A DNA stretch of 64,000 nt. It comes from Lachnospiraceae bacterium. GTDB lineage: Bacteria > Bacillota > Clostridia > Lachnospirales > Lachnospiraceae. Shown in pieces: positions 15,318 through 25,966 of the stretch (position 1 is its first letter; the number at the start of each line of letters is the position of its first letter). Both the position numbers and the translations under genes were made by a program. The notes under the pieces were generated by a model. It had not been told where the DNA came from. It did not search any database and worked only from the letters and a program-made list of their open reading frames with translations. The stretch lies in NCBI GenBank assembly GCA_029008875.1, contig JAQXJP010000042.1, forward strand, positions 18,582 to 82,581. The letters run 5' to 3'.

Positions 15318-17381
15318 ATGCGGGATAGGATTAAGTTGTTAACCTTCAAATTGGAGGAAAGCTTTACGCTGACAGTTATTCGCCACGGGTTGGCGATGAT
15401 GATACCATTCGTACTGACCGGAGCTATGACGAGTGCAATCTTGAATTTCCCGGTGGAGGCCTACCAGAATGCCATTGCGGGGAGCTCTTTTGCCGCAGTG
15501 CTGGAGACTATATACAACGGCACCTATGGGATTTTTTCTCTGGCTATGTTGATTATGCTGTGTGCAAGCTATTGCATGGAGCGTAACATGACGGTGGACA
15601 AGGCGGCTTTCTTCCTGGTGGTGGGTCTTGGCGCTTTCGGAGTGCAGCTGTACCCCAGCGGATGGGAATTCTGTGTGGATATGGTTGGCGTGAAGGGCTG
15701 CTTCTTTGCAATTTTCACGGCACTGATCGCGTGCAGACTGCTGGAATGGCTGCAGGATGTTCCACTGCTTCGCCTGCGAAAATATACCCACGGCATGGAG
15801 GGAATCTACTCCATCGCCATCAGCAGAATCTTCCCTTCCATGGTGGTCATTGGGCTGTTTGCAATTGCCACCCAGCTGATTCTTGTGGGATTCCATGTGA
15901 ATAATATGTATGATCTCGTTTCCGGATGCCTGTGTGGAATGTTTGATTATGTGTCAAGCGAGTTTGGCAAGGGCCTGCTCTATGCCATACTGGTTCATGT
16001 CATGTGGATATTCGGCCTTCATGGGAGCCATATTCTGGAACCGGTTGCCACAACCAACTTTGCGGTGGGAGTACCCGGCGAGATTTTCAGCAAGAGTTTC
16101 TTTGATATCTATGTGGTCATGGGAGGATGCGGAACCACCATGTGTGTGCTTCTGGCACTTTTCCTTTTCTTCCGCAAAAAACGGATGCACAATCTGGCAA
16201 AGCTGGCATCGTTTACCGTGGTGTTCAACATCAACGAGATACTGACCTTCGGCATTCCGATTATACTCACGCCGGTTCTTGCAATTCCGTTTTTGCTGAC
16301 CCCTGTTTTCTGTTATGTGACGGCCTACGGAGCCACAGCCCTGGGGCTGGTTCCGCCGGTAACACAGGAGGTCATCTGGTCCACCCCGGTCCTGTTTAGC
16401 GGTTATCTGGCCACCGGCTCCATCCGAGGCAGCTTGCTTCAGCTCTTTATGATTGTGGTGGGAATTTTCATTTATCTGCCCTTCCTCAGGCTGAACATCA
16501 AGGTGCAGGAGCGATACGCCAAGGAGCAGATGGACAAGATTGTTCAGATTCTCCAGGAGAAGGAGGAGGCAAACGAATCGGTGGATCTGTTGTCTCAGTC
16601 CAACCGTGTGGGACAGATTTCCCGTGTTCTGTGCCATGATCTTGAGATGGCAATTGAGCAGGATAAACTGTTCATGTTATATCAGCCCCAGGTGGATTCG
16701 GACGGAGTCTGCATTGGTGCTGAGGCATTGTTGCGCTGGAATCATCCGCTGTACGGATTTATCTACCCTCCGCTGATCATTTATCTGGCGAAAGAGGGAG
16801 GCCTGCTGGAGGCGTTGGAACGCCGCATTATCGACAAGACCGTGGCTTCCATCGCGGAGGTTCAGAAGGTTTGCGGTGGCGAATTCAAGATTTCCATGAA
16901 TTTGACGGCAAAGTCCCTGCTGTGGGACGTGGAGGGTTGCATCGCAGAAACCCTGATCAAATATGATGTGCCGGCTTCCAAACTGTGGATAGAGATTACC
17001 GAGCAGGATGTCCTGTCCAAGACGGTTTCCATCGACGACAAGTTACAGCGCTTGAAGGATGCAGGACATGTGCTGATGATTGATGACTTCGGCATGGGAC
17101 ATACCTCACTGGTATATCTGCAGTCCAACCATTTCGGCGTTGTGAAATTGGACGGCTCCCTTGTCCGTGATATTTCGGAGAATAAGACCAACCAGGATAT
17201 CGTATCTTCCATCGTAGACCTGGGAGAGAAGCTGAATGTCCGTATCCTCGCAGAGTTCGTGGAGGGGGAGAAGCAAAGAGATAAGCTTCTGGAATTGGGA
17301 TGCAAGTGGTACCAGGGATATTTCTACAACAGACCGATTCCCCTTGACGAATTTGAGACATATATGAAGGAACATCGATAA
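15318..17381 (+). CDS. PTS EIIC-like membrane domain fused to an EAL c-di-GMP phosphodiesterase
   Basis: A 687-residue protein. Residues about 1-400 form an EIIC-type sugar-permease domain of the cellobiose/lactose branch (HGLAMMIPFVLTGAMTSAI, HVMWIFGLHGSHILEPVA, FNINEILTFGIPIILTP). No EIIA or EIIB is encoded nearby, so it probably senses rather than phosphorylates a sugar. A helical linker leads to an EAL domain from about 440, with EALLRW, SMNLTAKSL, EITEQD, DDFGMGHTSL, VKLDGSL, AEFVEGE and QGYFYNRP, so the catalytic residues look complete. This architecture is known in Clostridia. It is cotranscribed with the RyR gene and followed by a terminator. Confidence 0.9.
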   Translation: MRDRIKLLTFKLEESFTLTVIRHGLAMMIPFVLTGAMTSAILNFPVEAYQNAIAGSSFAAVLETIYNGTYGIFSLAMLIMLCASYCMERNMTVDKAAFFLVVGLGAFGVQLYPSGWEFCVDMVGVKGCFFAIFTALIACRLLEWLQDVPLLRLRKYTHGMEGIYSIAISRIFPSMVVIGLFAIATQLILVGFHVNNMYDLVSGCLCGMFDYVSSEFGKGLLYAILVHVMWIFGLHGSHILEPVATTNFAVGVPGEIFSKSFFDIYVVMGGCGTTMCVLLALFLFFRKKRMHNLAKLASFTVVFNINEILTFGIPIILTPVLAIPFLLTPVFCYVTAYGATALGLVPPVTQEVIWSTPVLFSGYLATGSIRGSLLQLFMIVVGIFIYLPFLRLNIKVQERYAKEQMDKIVQILQEKEEANESVDLLSQSNRVGQISRVLCHDLEMAIEQDKLFMLYQPQVDSDGVCIGAEALLRWNHPLYGFIYPPLIIYLAKEGGLLEALERRIIDKTVASIAEVQKVCGGEFKISMNLTAKSLLWDVEGCIAETLIKYDVPASKLWIEITEQDVLSKTVSIDDKLQRLKDAGHVLMIDDFGMGHTSLVYLQSNHFGVVKLDGSLVRDISENKTNQDIVSSIVDLGEKLNVRILAEFVEGEKQRDKLLELGCKWYQGYFYNRPIPLDEFETYMKEHR

Positions 17382-17411
17382 TCGAATAATTTACCTTGAG
17401 ATGACACATAC

Positions 17412-17443
17412 TAGGCTTCGGAGAATATCCGAAGCCTTTTTTG
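17412..17443 (+). terminator. Terminator after EIIC-EAL gene
   Basis: A nine-pair stem GGCTTCGGA / TCCGAAGCC around GAATA, followed by TTTTTT. Confidence 0.9.
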
Positions 17444-17446
17444 TTG

Positions 17447-17921
17447 CCCGCGCCCTGCGCCCTCCCCCGCGCATCCCCCGGCACCCCGGCCCCCTGCTCG
17501 ATGCCGTTCCTGAAATCTTGTTTTATAGTAGCTTGTCTGCACGTCTCCTTATTCTTACCGTGCGCCAAGACGTGGACACCCAGGGCACTCTGTTCGCCCG
17601 TGACGGAGTATTTCTGCAGAATGCCTAGGGGCTCTTATGTGTGTCATCCAACTGATACTGCCGCGGCGAGGACCTGTTTGACCGAAGGGAGTTCCACAGC
17701 CGCGGCCTTTCTCATAAAAAAAGTTGGATGACACTCTTAGAGCCCCTTGGTGTTCGAAGCCTTACTCCGCCATGGGCGGACAGAGTGCCCGGTGTGTTCA
17801 CGTGTTTTTCGCACAGTAAAGAGACGTGCAGACTGCGCATATAAAACTACGATTTCACTCAAAGTCATCGAGCAGGGGGCCGGGGTGCCGGGGATGCGCG
17901 GGAGAGGGCGCAGGGCGCGGG
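17447..17921. repeat. 475-bp imperfect long inverted repeat (giant hairpin element)
   Basis: This fills most of the 586-base gap between EIIC-EAL and enolase. The outer arms 17447-17503 and 17866-17921 are inverse complements with one mismatch and one indel. Inner matching blocks include GTTTTATA, GTCTGCACGTCT, GGGCACTCTGT, GGGGCTCT, GTGTCATCCAACT (17641-17653 with 17723-17735) and GCCGCGGC (17660-17667 with 17699-17706), leaving a loop of about 30 bases. Arms are about 220 bases. Outer arms are much more GC-rich than the flanks. No transposase, target duplication or convincing ORF is seen. It could be a MITE-like element, two head-to-head repeats, or a large structured RNA. Confidence 0.85.
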
Positions 17922-17964
17922 AATGTGAAGGTGTCGAAGATATTATTTTTATGGGAGGAAGTGA

Positions 17965-19302
<1,338 letters not shown>

Positions 19303-19312
19303 TTTGATATCG

Positions 19313-19369
19313 TACACGTTGTGTCATCATCCGGATAATATGGTATGATATACACAACGTGTATTTTTT
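19313..19369 (+). terminator. Terminator after enolase
   Basis: TACACGTTGTGTCATCAT pairs with ATGATATACACAACGTGTA (two unpaired bases) and is followed by TTTTTT. It ends 26 bases before the AEC carrier start. Confidence 0.8.
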
Positions 19370-19394
19370 GTCAGGAAAAACGTGGAGGGATAAA

Positions 19395-20327
19395 ATGTTG
19401 GAGATATTGGAGACAGTACTTCCGGTTCTTGTGATGCTGGGACTTGGGATGGTATGTAAGAAAAAGGTTTTTTTGAGCAGAAGCTGTATGGACGGAATGA
19501 AGTTTTTGGTGGTCAAAGTCATGCTGCCGATTGCGGTGTTCCACGGGCTAGCCACGGCGGAGTACGGGAGTTATACGGTCATCAGCGTGGGCATTATGTT
19601 TACGGTGATGGCACTGACTTTCGGCCTCGGTTTTTTGCTGCGGCCGGTAATCGGGAAGCCTTACAATAAGTATCTTCCCTTTGTGGTGAGTGTGTATGAG
19701 GGAGGAATGATTGCATATCCCCTGTACACCAGCCTTGTGGGAGTGGAGAATCTGTCTGTAATCGCAATGATTGATATCTCCGGCCTTCTGTTCTGCTTCG
19801 GAATTTTTTGTAATGTGCTGGTGCAGATGGAGGAACAGACGAAGGTAAGTGTGAGAAATGTCGTGGTAAACGCCCTGAAAAATCCTGCATTTATCGCCAC
19901 GGTGCTTGGGGTGATTGTGGGGCTCACCGGGGTGGTAAACCGGATGCTGATGAGCCCGGTGGGACCGGTGTATATGAACGTCAAAGATATGCTTGTGGCC
20001 GCCATGTCCCCCATGATTTTGATGGTGGTGGGGTATGACTTTGAACTCAGCAAAGAACTGCTAAAGCCTTGCCTTAAGAGTATCGGACTGCGTGCGATAA
20101 CACAGGGTGTGTTTGCAGTGGCGGTGATTTTTCTTCTGCACAGGATTGTGGGGGAAAATACGCTCCTTGACGTGGCGATTATCACTTATATGTCCGCGCC
20201 CGGGTCCTTCAGCGTACAGACCTTTTTAAAGGATGAGAATGCCCAAAAATATATTGCAAGCTGCAATTCTCTCTACATGATTATCACCATTGCGGTCTAT
20301 ACGATACTTGCAGGAATTCTCGCGTGA
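19395..20327 (+). CDS. AEC-family (auxin efflux carrier-like) transporter
   Basis: A 310-residue protein with about ten hydrophobic segments in two halves, typical of the AEC/malonate-permease family: LPVLVMLGLGMVCKKKVFLS at the start, then PFVVSVYEGGMIAYPLYTSLVG, and SAPGSFSVQTFLKDE near the end. It probably carries small organic anions, but the substrate is unknown. The start at 19395 is set by GGAGG six bases upstream; the frame continues upstream into the terminator hairpin, which I exclude. Confidence 0.85.
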   Translation: MLEILETVLPVLVMLGLGMVCKKKVFLSRSCMDGMKFLVVKVMLPIAVFHGLATAEYGSYTVISVGIMFTVMALTFGLGFLLRPVIGKPYNKYLPFVVSVYEGGMIAYPLYTSLVGVENLSVIAMIDISGLLFCFGIFCNVLVQMEEQTKVSVRNVVVNALKNPAFIATVLGVIVGLTGVVNRMLMSPVGPVYMNVKDMLVAAMSPMILMVVGYDFELSKELLKPCLKSIGLRAITQGVFAVAVIFLLHRIVGENTLLDVAIITYMSAPGSFSVQTFLKDENAQKYIASCNSLYMIITIAVYTILAGILA

Positions 20328-20352
20328 TATTGGTACATAACGGGGAGGAAAA

Positions 20353-22173
20353 ATGTTATATCAGATTGTAAACGGCTCGGTTTCCATAGGCGGGCAGACA
20401 ATTCTGTCCCATATCAATTTTGAGATAAAGGGCAGCGAAAAAATTGCTGTGGTGGGGAGAAACGGTGCCGGTAAGACCACACTGCTTCGCCTGATTGCGG
20501 GGGAGTTGGAGACGGACCGGGACGATAAATGCTCCCAACCCACGGTGCAGACTTCCAGGAATCTTACGGTGGGGATGCTGAGACAGGTGAGCGACGGGGA
20601 CTTGGAGAAAACGGTGGAGGAACTGTTGTTGGAATCCTGCAGGGCGGAGGATCCTTACTCCCGGGAGCGGTTTTTGTATGAGGTGGAATATGACCGCATT
20701 TTTGTAGGGTTTGGATTTGCCAAGGAGGATAAGCAAAAGAAATTGCGGGAGTTCTCCGGCGGGGAACAGACGAAGATTCAGATGATTCGATTGCTGCTTC
20801 AAAAACCGGATATCCTGCTGTTGGATGAGCCCACGAACCATCTGGATGTGGAGTCGGTGGAGTGGTTGGAAGAATATTTCCGCAGGTACAACAAAGCGGT
20901 GGTTTTCGTGTCCCATGACCGTTTTTTCCTGGATCGAGTGGTGAGCGTGGTCTATGAGCTGGAAGGGAAGAAGACGGTGCGGTATGTGGGAAACTACACC
21001 GCCTACAGAGAACAGAAAAGAGACAATATCAGAATACAGAAGAAAAAATATGAGAGCCAGCAGGCGGAGATTGCAAGGCTGAATGAGCTGATAGTCAAGT
21101 TCAAGAACAAGCCCAGCAAGGCCGCTTTTGCCAGATCCAGAAAAAGTATTCTGGAGCGGATGGAAAAGGTGGAGCCGCCCAGGGAAGATAACGTGCATAT
21201 CTTTACAGGCCCCATCCAGCCGGAAGTGAGCGGGAGCAAATGGGTGCTGGAGGCAGAACATCTGAAGATCGGGTATGACAAGCCACTGTCGGAGATTTCT
21301 GCCCGAATTCGAAGGGGGCAGAAAATCGGAGTCGTCGGGGCAAACGGCGTGGGGAAGACCACTTTTTTGAAAACGGTTGCGGGACTTTTGGAGCCCTTGT
21401 CCGGAGATTATTCCATGGGCAACCATATTCTGATGGGCTATTTCGATCAACAGACCGCTGCGATGGATTCCACCGACAGGGTGATCGAACATTTCCGCCG
21501 GCTGTTTCCGGTCATGACGGAGAAGGATTGCAGACAGACCCTGGGGGCGTACCTGTTCCGGGGACAGGATTGCGCAAAGCGGGTGAAGGATCTCTCCGGC
21601 GGAGAGAAATCCCGACTGGTGCTCTGCGAACTGCTGACCAGCAAGCCCAACTTCCTGGTGCTGGATGAACCCACAAACCACATGGATATTCCGGCAAAGG
21701 AGACCCTGGAGTCCGCATTTCGCGCCTACACAGGGACCATGCTTTTTGTGTCCCACGACCGGTATTTTATCAGCAGGGTCGCAGATGCGCTCCTGATATT
21801 TGAAGACCAAAATGTGCTGTATTATCCCTTTGGATACGAACATTACCTCCAAAGGAAGAAACAGGGGCAGGGGGAGGATATGGCAGCGCTGGTCGCAGCC
21901 AAGGACCAGGCTCTGGTGGCGGATTTGAAAGCGGTTCCCAAGGCAGAGAGACATCGGCTGCGGGAGATGGGAACGGAGGAAGCCTACCGGGACTGGAAAT
22001 TACGCCTGGCCAGGGAACCCATGGAGCGTGCGGCAGAAGAATATGAGAGACAATACGAAGAATGGATGTTTCTCATGGAGCCGACGGAGGAGGAGACACG
22101 CAAGGTGGAGCAGGCGCTGGATGCCTGGACCGAGGAATGTGTGCAGTGGTTTTCTATCTATAACACAATATGA
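20353..22173 (+). CDS. ABC-F family ATPase (translation factor / ribosome protection type)
   Basis: A 606-residue protein with two ATP-binding cassettes and no membrane segment, the ABC-F layout. Cassette 1: VGRNGAGKTT, FSGGEQTKIQM, LLLDEPTNHLD. Cassette 2: VGANGVGKTT, LSGGEKSRLVL, LVLDEPTNHMD. The linker between them (residues about 215-275) is rich in Lys/Arg/Gln, as expected for an arm contacting ribosomal P-site tRNA. A charged C-terminal extension follows. Relatives include housekeeping factors and antibiotic-resistance proteins; sequence alone does not decide. It follows the AEC gene by 25 bases, with AGGAGG before the start. Confidence 0.88.
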   Translation: MLYQIVNGSVSIGGQTILSHINFEIKGSEKIAVVGRNGAGKTTLLRLIAGELETDRDDKCSQPTVQTSRNLTVGMLRQVSDGDLEKTVEELLLESCRAEDPYSRERFLYEVEYDRIFVGFGFAKEDKQKKLREFSGGEQTKIQMIRLLLQKPDILLLDEPTNHLDVESVEWLEEYFRRYNKAVVFVSHDRFFLDRVVSVVYELEGKKTVRYVGNYTAYREQKRDNIRIQKKKYESQQAEIARLNELIVKFKNKPSKAAFARSRKSILERMEKVEPPREDNVHIFTGPIQPEVSGSKWVLEAEHLKIGYDKPLSEISARIRRGQKIGVVGANGVGKTTFLKTVAGLLEPLSGDYSMGNHILMGYFDQQTAAMDSTDRVIEHFRRLFPVMTEKDCRQTLGAYLFRGQDCAKRVKDLSGGEKSRLVLCELLTSKPNFLVLDEPTNHMDIPAKETLESAFRAYTGTMLFVSHDRYFISRVADALLIFEDQNVLYYPFGYEHYLQRKKQGQGEDMAALVAAKDQALVADLKAVPKAERHRLREMGTEEAYRDWKLRLAREPMERAAEEYERQYEEWMFLMEPTEEETRKVEQALDAWTEECVQWFSIYNTI

Positions 22174-22271
22174 ATGGACTCTTGACGACAGAGATTGGTG
22201 CATGAAGGACATACAAGAGGAAAAGTAATCATCCGTTTTCCATAAGTGTTGTCAGAAAAGTGAATATATTT

Positions 22272-22303
22272 CGGCGGTTTGAAAAATCAGACTGCCGTTT
22301 TTT
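22272..22303 (+). terminator. Terminator between ABC-F gene and copper operon
   Basis: CGGCGGTTT pairs with AGACTGCCG (two G-T) around GAAAAATC and is followed by TTTTTT. Confidence 0.8.
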
Positions 22304-22311
22304 GATTTCTG

Positions 22312-22340
22312 TTGAAATATACCCGGATGGGGTATATAAT
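22312..22340 (+). promoter_or_regulatory. csoR-copA promoter
   Basis: TTGAAA at 22312-22317, a 17-base spacer and TATAAT at 22335-22340. The spacer is itself a copper-operator palindrome. Confidence 0.85.
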
Positions 22341-22361
22341 ACAAATACCCTGCGGGGGTAT
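22318..22361. promoter_or_regulatory. Two CsoR operators
   Basis: TATACCCGGATGGGGTATA (22318-22336) fills the promoter spacer, and ATACCCTGCGGGGGTAT (22345-22361) covers the likely transcription start. Both match the TACCC...GGGTA form of CsoR sites. Apo-CsoR bound here would block RNA polymerase; copper would release it. Confidence 0.8.
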
Positions 22362-22380
22362 TTTAAAAGGAGGGAACCTA

Positions 22381-22689
22381 ATGCCTGATAAAGAAATATG
22401 CGGATGTTGTGAAAAAACAACAGCTCGCACCGTAGAAGAACGAAAGAAACTGATACATCGCCTGAACCGGATTGAAGGGCAGATTCGCGGGATTCGGGGG
22501 ATGGTGGAAAAAGATGCTTATTGTGCGGATATATTGGTGCAATCCGCCGCTGTGAACGCTGCGGTCAATGCTTTTAACAAGGAATTGCTGGCACATCACA
22601 TCAAAGGTTGTGTTGCCAGAGATATCCGTGAGGGTAAGGATGAAGTAATCGACGAGTTAGTTGCTACTTTGCAAAAACTCATGAAATAG
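22381..22689 (+). CDS. csoR: CsoR-type copper-sensing repressor
   Basis: A 102-residue all-helical DUF156 regulator. Copper ligands of the family are seen as Cys in YCADIL and His/Cys in [26 protein letters not shown] is the family signature. An N-terminal CGCC pair (EICGCCEK) is additional. The start is at 22381 behind AAAGGAGGG. It precedes the copper ATPase by 17 bases and follows two CsoR operators, so it controls its own operon in response to Cu(I). Confidence 0.93.
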   Translation: MPDKEICGCCEKTTARTVEERKKLIHRLNRIEGQIRGIRGMVEKDAYCADILVQSAAVNAAVNAFNKELLAHHIKGCVARDIREGKDEVIDELVATLQKLMK

Positions 22690-22706
22690 AAGGAAGTGAA
22701 TCAATT

Positions 22707-25235
22707 ATGGAACAATATACAGTAACCGGTATGAGCTGTGCCGCATGCACAGCCCGTGTGGAAAAAGCGGTATCAGGTGTGAAAGGAGTTACCTCCTGTT
22801 CGGTGAGCCTGCTGACCAATTCCATGGGGGTGGAGGGAACAGCATCTGCCGAAGAAATCATAGCGGCGGTTCGTGATGCAGGATATGAAGCATCTCTGAA
22901 AAATGGAAATAAAGATCAACGTACAGGTTTATCCTCTGACGAGGAAGCGCTGAAGGACAAGGAAACTCCCGTGTTAATAAAACGGTTAGTTGCCTCTCTC
23001 GGCTTTTGGATTGTACTTATGTATGTTTCCATGGGGCATATGATGTGGGGATGGCCGCTACCGCCGTTTTTTGATGACAACCATGTGGCGATGGGACTTT
23101 TGCAGCTATTGTTAACGGTTATTATTATGGTGATCAACCAGAAGTTTTTTATCAGCGGCTTTAAGAGCCTGTGGCACCGTGCTCCGAATATGGATGCATT
23201 GGTTGCATTAGGCTCTGCGGCAGCTTTCGTCTATAGTACAGTTGCACTGTTCGCTATGACGGATGCCCAGGTTAAAGGCAACACAGATGTAGTGATGTCA
23301 TATATGCACGAGTTTTACTTTGAATCTGCCGCAACGATCCTGACGCTGATAACTTTAGGAAAAATGCTTGAGGCACGTTCAAAAGGAAAAACCACCGATG
23401 CCCTGAAGGGGTTGATGAAGCTGGCCCCTAAGACGGCCACAGTCTTGCGGGATGGTGCAGAAATGACTGTATCCATCGAACAGGTGGCAAAAGGGGATAT
23501 CTTTGTTGTACGTCCCGGTGAAAACATTCCTGTGGACGGAACCATCTTAGAAGGAAACAGTTCAGTAGATGAATCTACTCTGACGGGCGAAAGTATTCCG
23601 GTTGACAAAGTAGCAGGAAGCACAGTTTCCGCAGGAACTCTGAATCAATCAGGTTTTATTCGTTGTGAAGCTACAAGAGTCGGTGAGGACACTACTCTTT
23701 CTCAGATTATTCAGATGGTAAGTGATGCTGCTGCAACAAAAGCACCGATTGCAAAAGTTGCAGACAAGGTGTCCGGTGTCTTTGTTCCTGCTGTTATCAT
23801 AATTGCGGCGATAACTGTTATGGCATGGCTGGTCACCGGTCATACAATGGGTTTTGCTTTGGCAAGAGGAATTTCTGTGTTAGTGATTAGTTGTCCTTGT
23901 GCACTTGGGCTTGCTACGCCTGTTGCCATCATGGTCGGCAACGGAATGGGCGCTAAAAACGGTATTCTCTTTAAGACGGCTGTATCTTTGGAGGAAACGG
24001 GAAAAACACAGATTGTGGCACTGGATAAAACCGGAACGATTACACAGGGACAACCAAAGGTTACGGATGTGATTCCGGTAAACGGCAGGAGCCCAAAAGA
24101 ACTTTTGTCAATTGCCTATTCGCTGGAGAAAAAGAGCGAGCATCCGCTGGCACGGGCAATCAATCAAAAGGCAGAACAAGATGGACTAGAGGCAAATGAG
24201 GTAGAGCAGTTCAAAGCCTTACCTGGAAATGGACTTACGGCATCTCTTGATGGTGCTGTTCTGTTTGGCGGCAGTTATAAGTTTATCAGTGAACAAATTC
24301 AAGTGACTGATGAGATAAATGTAATGTCAGAGCATCTTTCGGAAGAAGGCAAAACGCCGTTGTTTTTTGCCTGTGATGGTGAACTTTTCGGTATTATTGC
24401 TGTTGCAGATACGATCAAGGAAGATAGTCCTCGGGCAATTAAAGAAATGCAGGATATGGGCATCCATGTTGTAATGCTGACCGGTGATAACGAACGCACG
24501 GCAAAAGCTATCGGGGAGAAGGCAGGTGTGGATGAGGTAATTGCCGGTGTTCTTCCTGATGGCAAGGAAAGTGTAATCCGTAATATGCAACAAAAAGGAA
24601 AGGTCATTATGGTCGGTGATGGTATCAATGACGCTCCTGCACTGACAAGTGCCGATATTGGCATTGCCATTGGCGCAGGTGCCGATGTTGCAATTGATGC
24701 AGCAGATGTGGTGTTGATGAAAAGCTGCCTGTCCGATGTGCCTGCAGCTATACGTCTAAGTCGTGCAACTCTGCGTAATATTCACGAGAATCTGTTTTGG
24801 GCATTTATCTACAACATTATCGGTATTCCATTAGCAGCGGGTGCATTTATCAGTGTTTTGGGCTGGCAGCTCAACCCAATGTTCGCTGCGGCAGCCATGA
24901 GCCTGTCCAGTTTTAGTGTAGTCACTAATGCACTGCGTTTGAATTTCTTTCGGATGTATGATTCCAAACGGGATCATAAAATAAAAAATAAAATTAATAT
25001 GATAACAGAAAAGGAGACAAAAACTATGACAAAGACACTGAAAATCGAAGGTATGATGTGTGGGCATTGTGAGATGCACACAAAAAAAGCTCTCGAAGCA
25101 CTTGATGGTGTGACGGAGGCTGACGTTAGTCACAAAACCGGAATTGCTATTGTAACGCTGGAGAAAGATATTTCGGATGATATCCTGAAGCAGGCTGTTA
25201 CCGACCAGGGATATCAGGTAACAGATATTCAATAA
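22707..25235 (+). CDS. copA: Cu(I)-exporting P1B-type ATPase with C-terminal copper-chaperone domain
   Basis: An 842-residue P-type ATPase. An N-terminal HMA domain has [10 protein letters not shown]. Eight membrane helices include [11 protein letters not shown] (CPC, Cu(I) class). TGES, DKTGTIT (phosphorylated Asp), SEHPLARA (HP motif) and [12 protein letters not shown] are all present. After the last helix and a Lys-rich linker comes a second HMA domain, [15 protein letters not shown], resembling CopZ. The fused tail has its own ATG (25026) and AAGGAG, so a free CopZ may also be made. It pumps Cu(I) out of the cytosol. GC content is visibly below that of the flanking genes. Confidence 0.94.
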   Translation: MEQYTVTGMSCAACTARVEKAVSGVKGVTSCSVSLLTNSMGVEGTASAEEIIAAVRDAGYEASLKNGNKDQRTGLSSDEEALKDKETPVLIKRLVASLGFWIVLMYVSMGHMMWGWPLPPFFDDNHVAMGLLQLLLTVIIMVINQKFFISGFKSLWHRAPNMDALVALGSAAAFVYSTVALFAMTDAQVKGNTDVVMSYMHEFYFESAATILTLITLGKMLEARSKGKTTDALKGLMKLAPKTATVLRDGAEMTVSIEQVAKGDIFVVRPGENIPVDGTILEGNSSVDESTLTGESIPVDKVAGSTVSAGTLNQSGFIRCEATRVGEDTTLSQIIQMVSDAAATKAPIAKVADKVSGVFVPAVIIIAAITVMAWLVTGHTMGFALARGISVLVISCPCALGLATPVAIMVGNGMGAKNGILFKTAVSLEETGKTQIVALDKTGTITQGQPKVTDVIPVNGRSPKELLSIAYSLEKKSEHPLARAINQKAEQDGLEANEVEQFKALPGNGLTASLDGAVLFGGSYKFISEQIQVTDEINVMSEHLSEEGKTPLFFACDGELFGIIAVADTIKEDSPRAIKEMQDMGIHVVMLTGDNERTAKAIGEKAGVDEVIAGVLPDGKESVIRNMQQKGKVIMVGDGINDAPALTSADIGIAIGAGADVAIDAADVVLMKSCLSDVPAAIRLSRATLRNIHENLFWAFIYNIIGIPLAAGAFISVLGWQLNPMFAAAAMSLSSFSVVTNALRLNFFRMYDSKRDHKIKNKINMITEKETKTMTKTLKIEGMMCGHCEMHTKKALEALDGVTEADVSHKTGIAIVTLEKDISDDILKQAVTDQGYQVTDIQ
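25011..25028 (+). promoter_or_regulatory. Internal ribosome site and start for a CopZ-like product inside copA
   Basis: AAGGAG at 25011-25016 stands nine bases before an in-frame ATG at 25026. Initiation here would give a 69-residue chaperone ([18 protein letters not shown]...). This suggests a former copZ gene merged with copA, or a dual-product gene. Confidence 0.5.
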
Positions 25236-25260
25236 TATTCGGAAGTTTTGTAAATTTCTT

Positions 25261-25288
25261 TTGCTATCCTGCGGATATATGCTATAAT
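25261..25288 (+). promoter_or_regulatory. Promoter of thrH
   Basis: TTGCTA at 25261-25266, a 16-base spacer, and TATAAT at 25283-25288. Confidence 0.65.
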
Positions 25289-25327
25289 CGGTTAGAAAAA
25301 TAAACGGGAAAAGCGGAGGAAAAACGG

Positions 25328-25927
25328 ATGAATATTGTTTGCTTGGATTTAGAGGGAGTGCTGGTGCCTGAGATTTGGATTGCATTTGCGGAGGCCAGCG
25401 GAATTCCGGAACTGAAGAGAACTACTCGCGACGAGCCGGATTACGATAAATTGATGAACTGGAGACTTGGCATACTGAAGGAGCATGGGCTTGGCCTTAA
25501 GGAAATTCAGGAGACCATTGCAAAGATTGATCCAATACCCGGAGCTAAGGAGTTTTTGGATGAGCTTCGCGAGCTGACACAGGTAATCATTATCAGCGAT
25601 ACCTTCTCCCAGTTCGCAGGACCGTTGATGAAGAAACTGGGATGGCCTACGATTTTCTGTAATGAGCTGGTTGTTGCTAAGAGCGGGGAAATTACCGGAT
25701 TCAAGATGCGCTGTGAAAAGTCGAAGTACACAACCGTCAAGGCATTGCAGTCCATAGGGTACGATACCATTGCAAGCGGGGACAGCCACAATGATCTGGG
25801 AATGATTCAGGCCAGCAAGGCAGGATTTTTGTTCAAGAGTACCGACCAGATTAAGGCGGATTACCCGGACATTCCCGCATACGAGGAATATGACGAGCTG
25901 TTGGCGGCCATCAAGGCTGTGCTGTAA
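25328..25927 (+). CDS. thrH: ThrH: phosphoserine phosphatase / homoserine phosphotransferase
   Basis: A 199-residue HAD-superfamily enzyme: CLDLEGVLVPEIW (nucleophile Asp in DLEG, the ThrH variant of DxDGT), IIISDTFSQFAGPLMKKLGWPTIFCN and SGDSHNDLGMIQAS. In Pseudomonas ThrH removes phosphate from phosphoserine and can transfer it to homoserine. The length is typical. It is a single gene with its own promoter and terminator. The exact activity in this organism is inference. Confidence 0.9.
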   Translation: MNIVCLDLEGVLVPEIWIAFAEASGIPELKRTTRDEPDYDKLMNWRLGILKEHGLGLKEIQETIAKIDPIPGAKEFLDELRELTQVIIISDTFSQFAGPLMKKLGWPTIFCNELVVAKSGEITGFKMRCEKSKYTTVKALQSIGYDTIASGDSHNDLGMIQASKAGFLFKSTDQIKADYPDIPAYEEYDELLAAIKAVL

Positions 25928-25966
25928 TTTGCTGTAATCGTTTTGATTTCGTTGCAGGACAATAAG

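Noticed and set aside
15318..16500. EIIC domain as a working PTS sugar permease
   Set aside because: No EIIA, EIIB or sugar enzyme is nearby and the domain is fused to EAL; a sensory role is simpler.
17447..17921. CRISPR array or integron-like repeats
   Set aside because: There is one pair of inverted arms, not regular direct repeats with spacers, and no cas genes.
20356..21954. 532-codon open frame on the minus strand
   Set aside because: It is antisense to the ABC-F ATPase gene, whose two cassettes have complete motifs; the minus frame shows no domain and no ribosome site.
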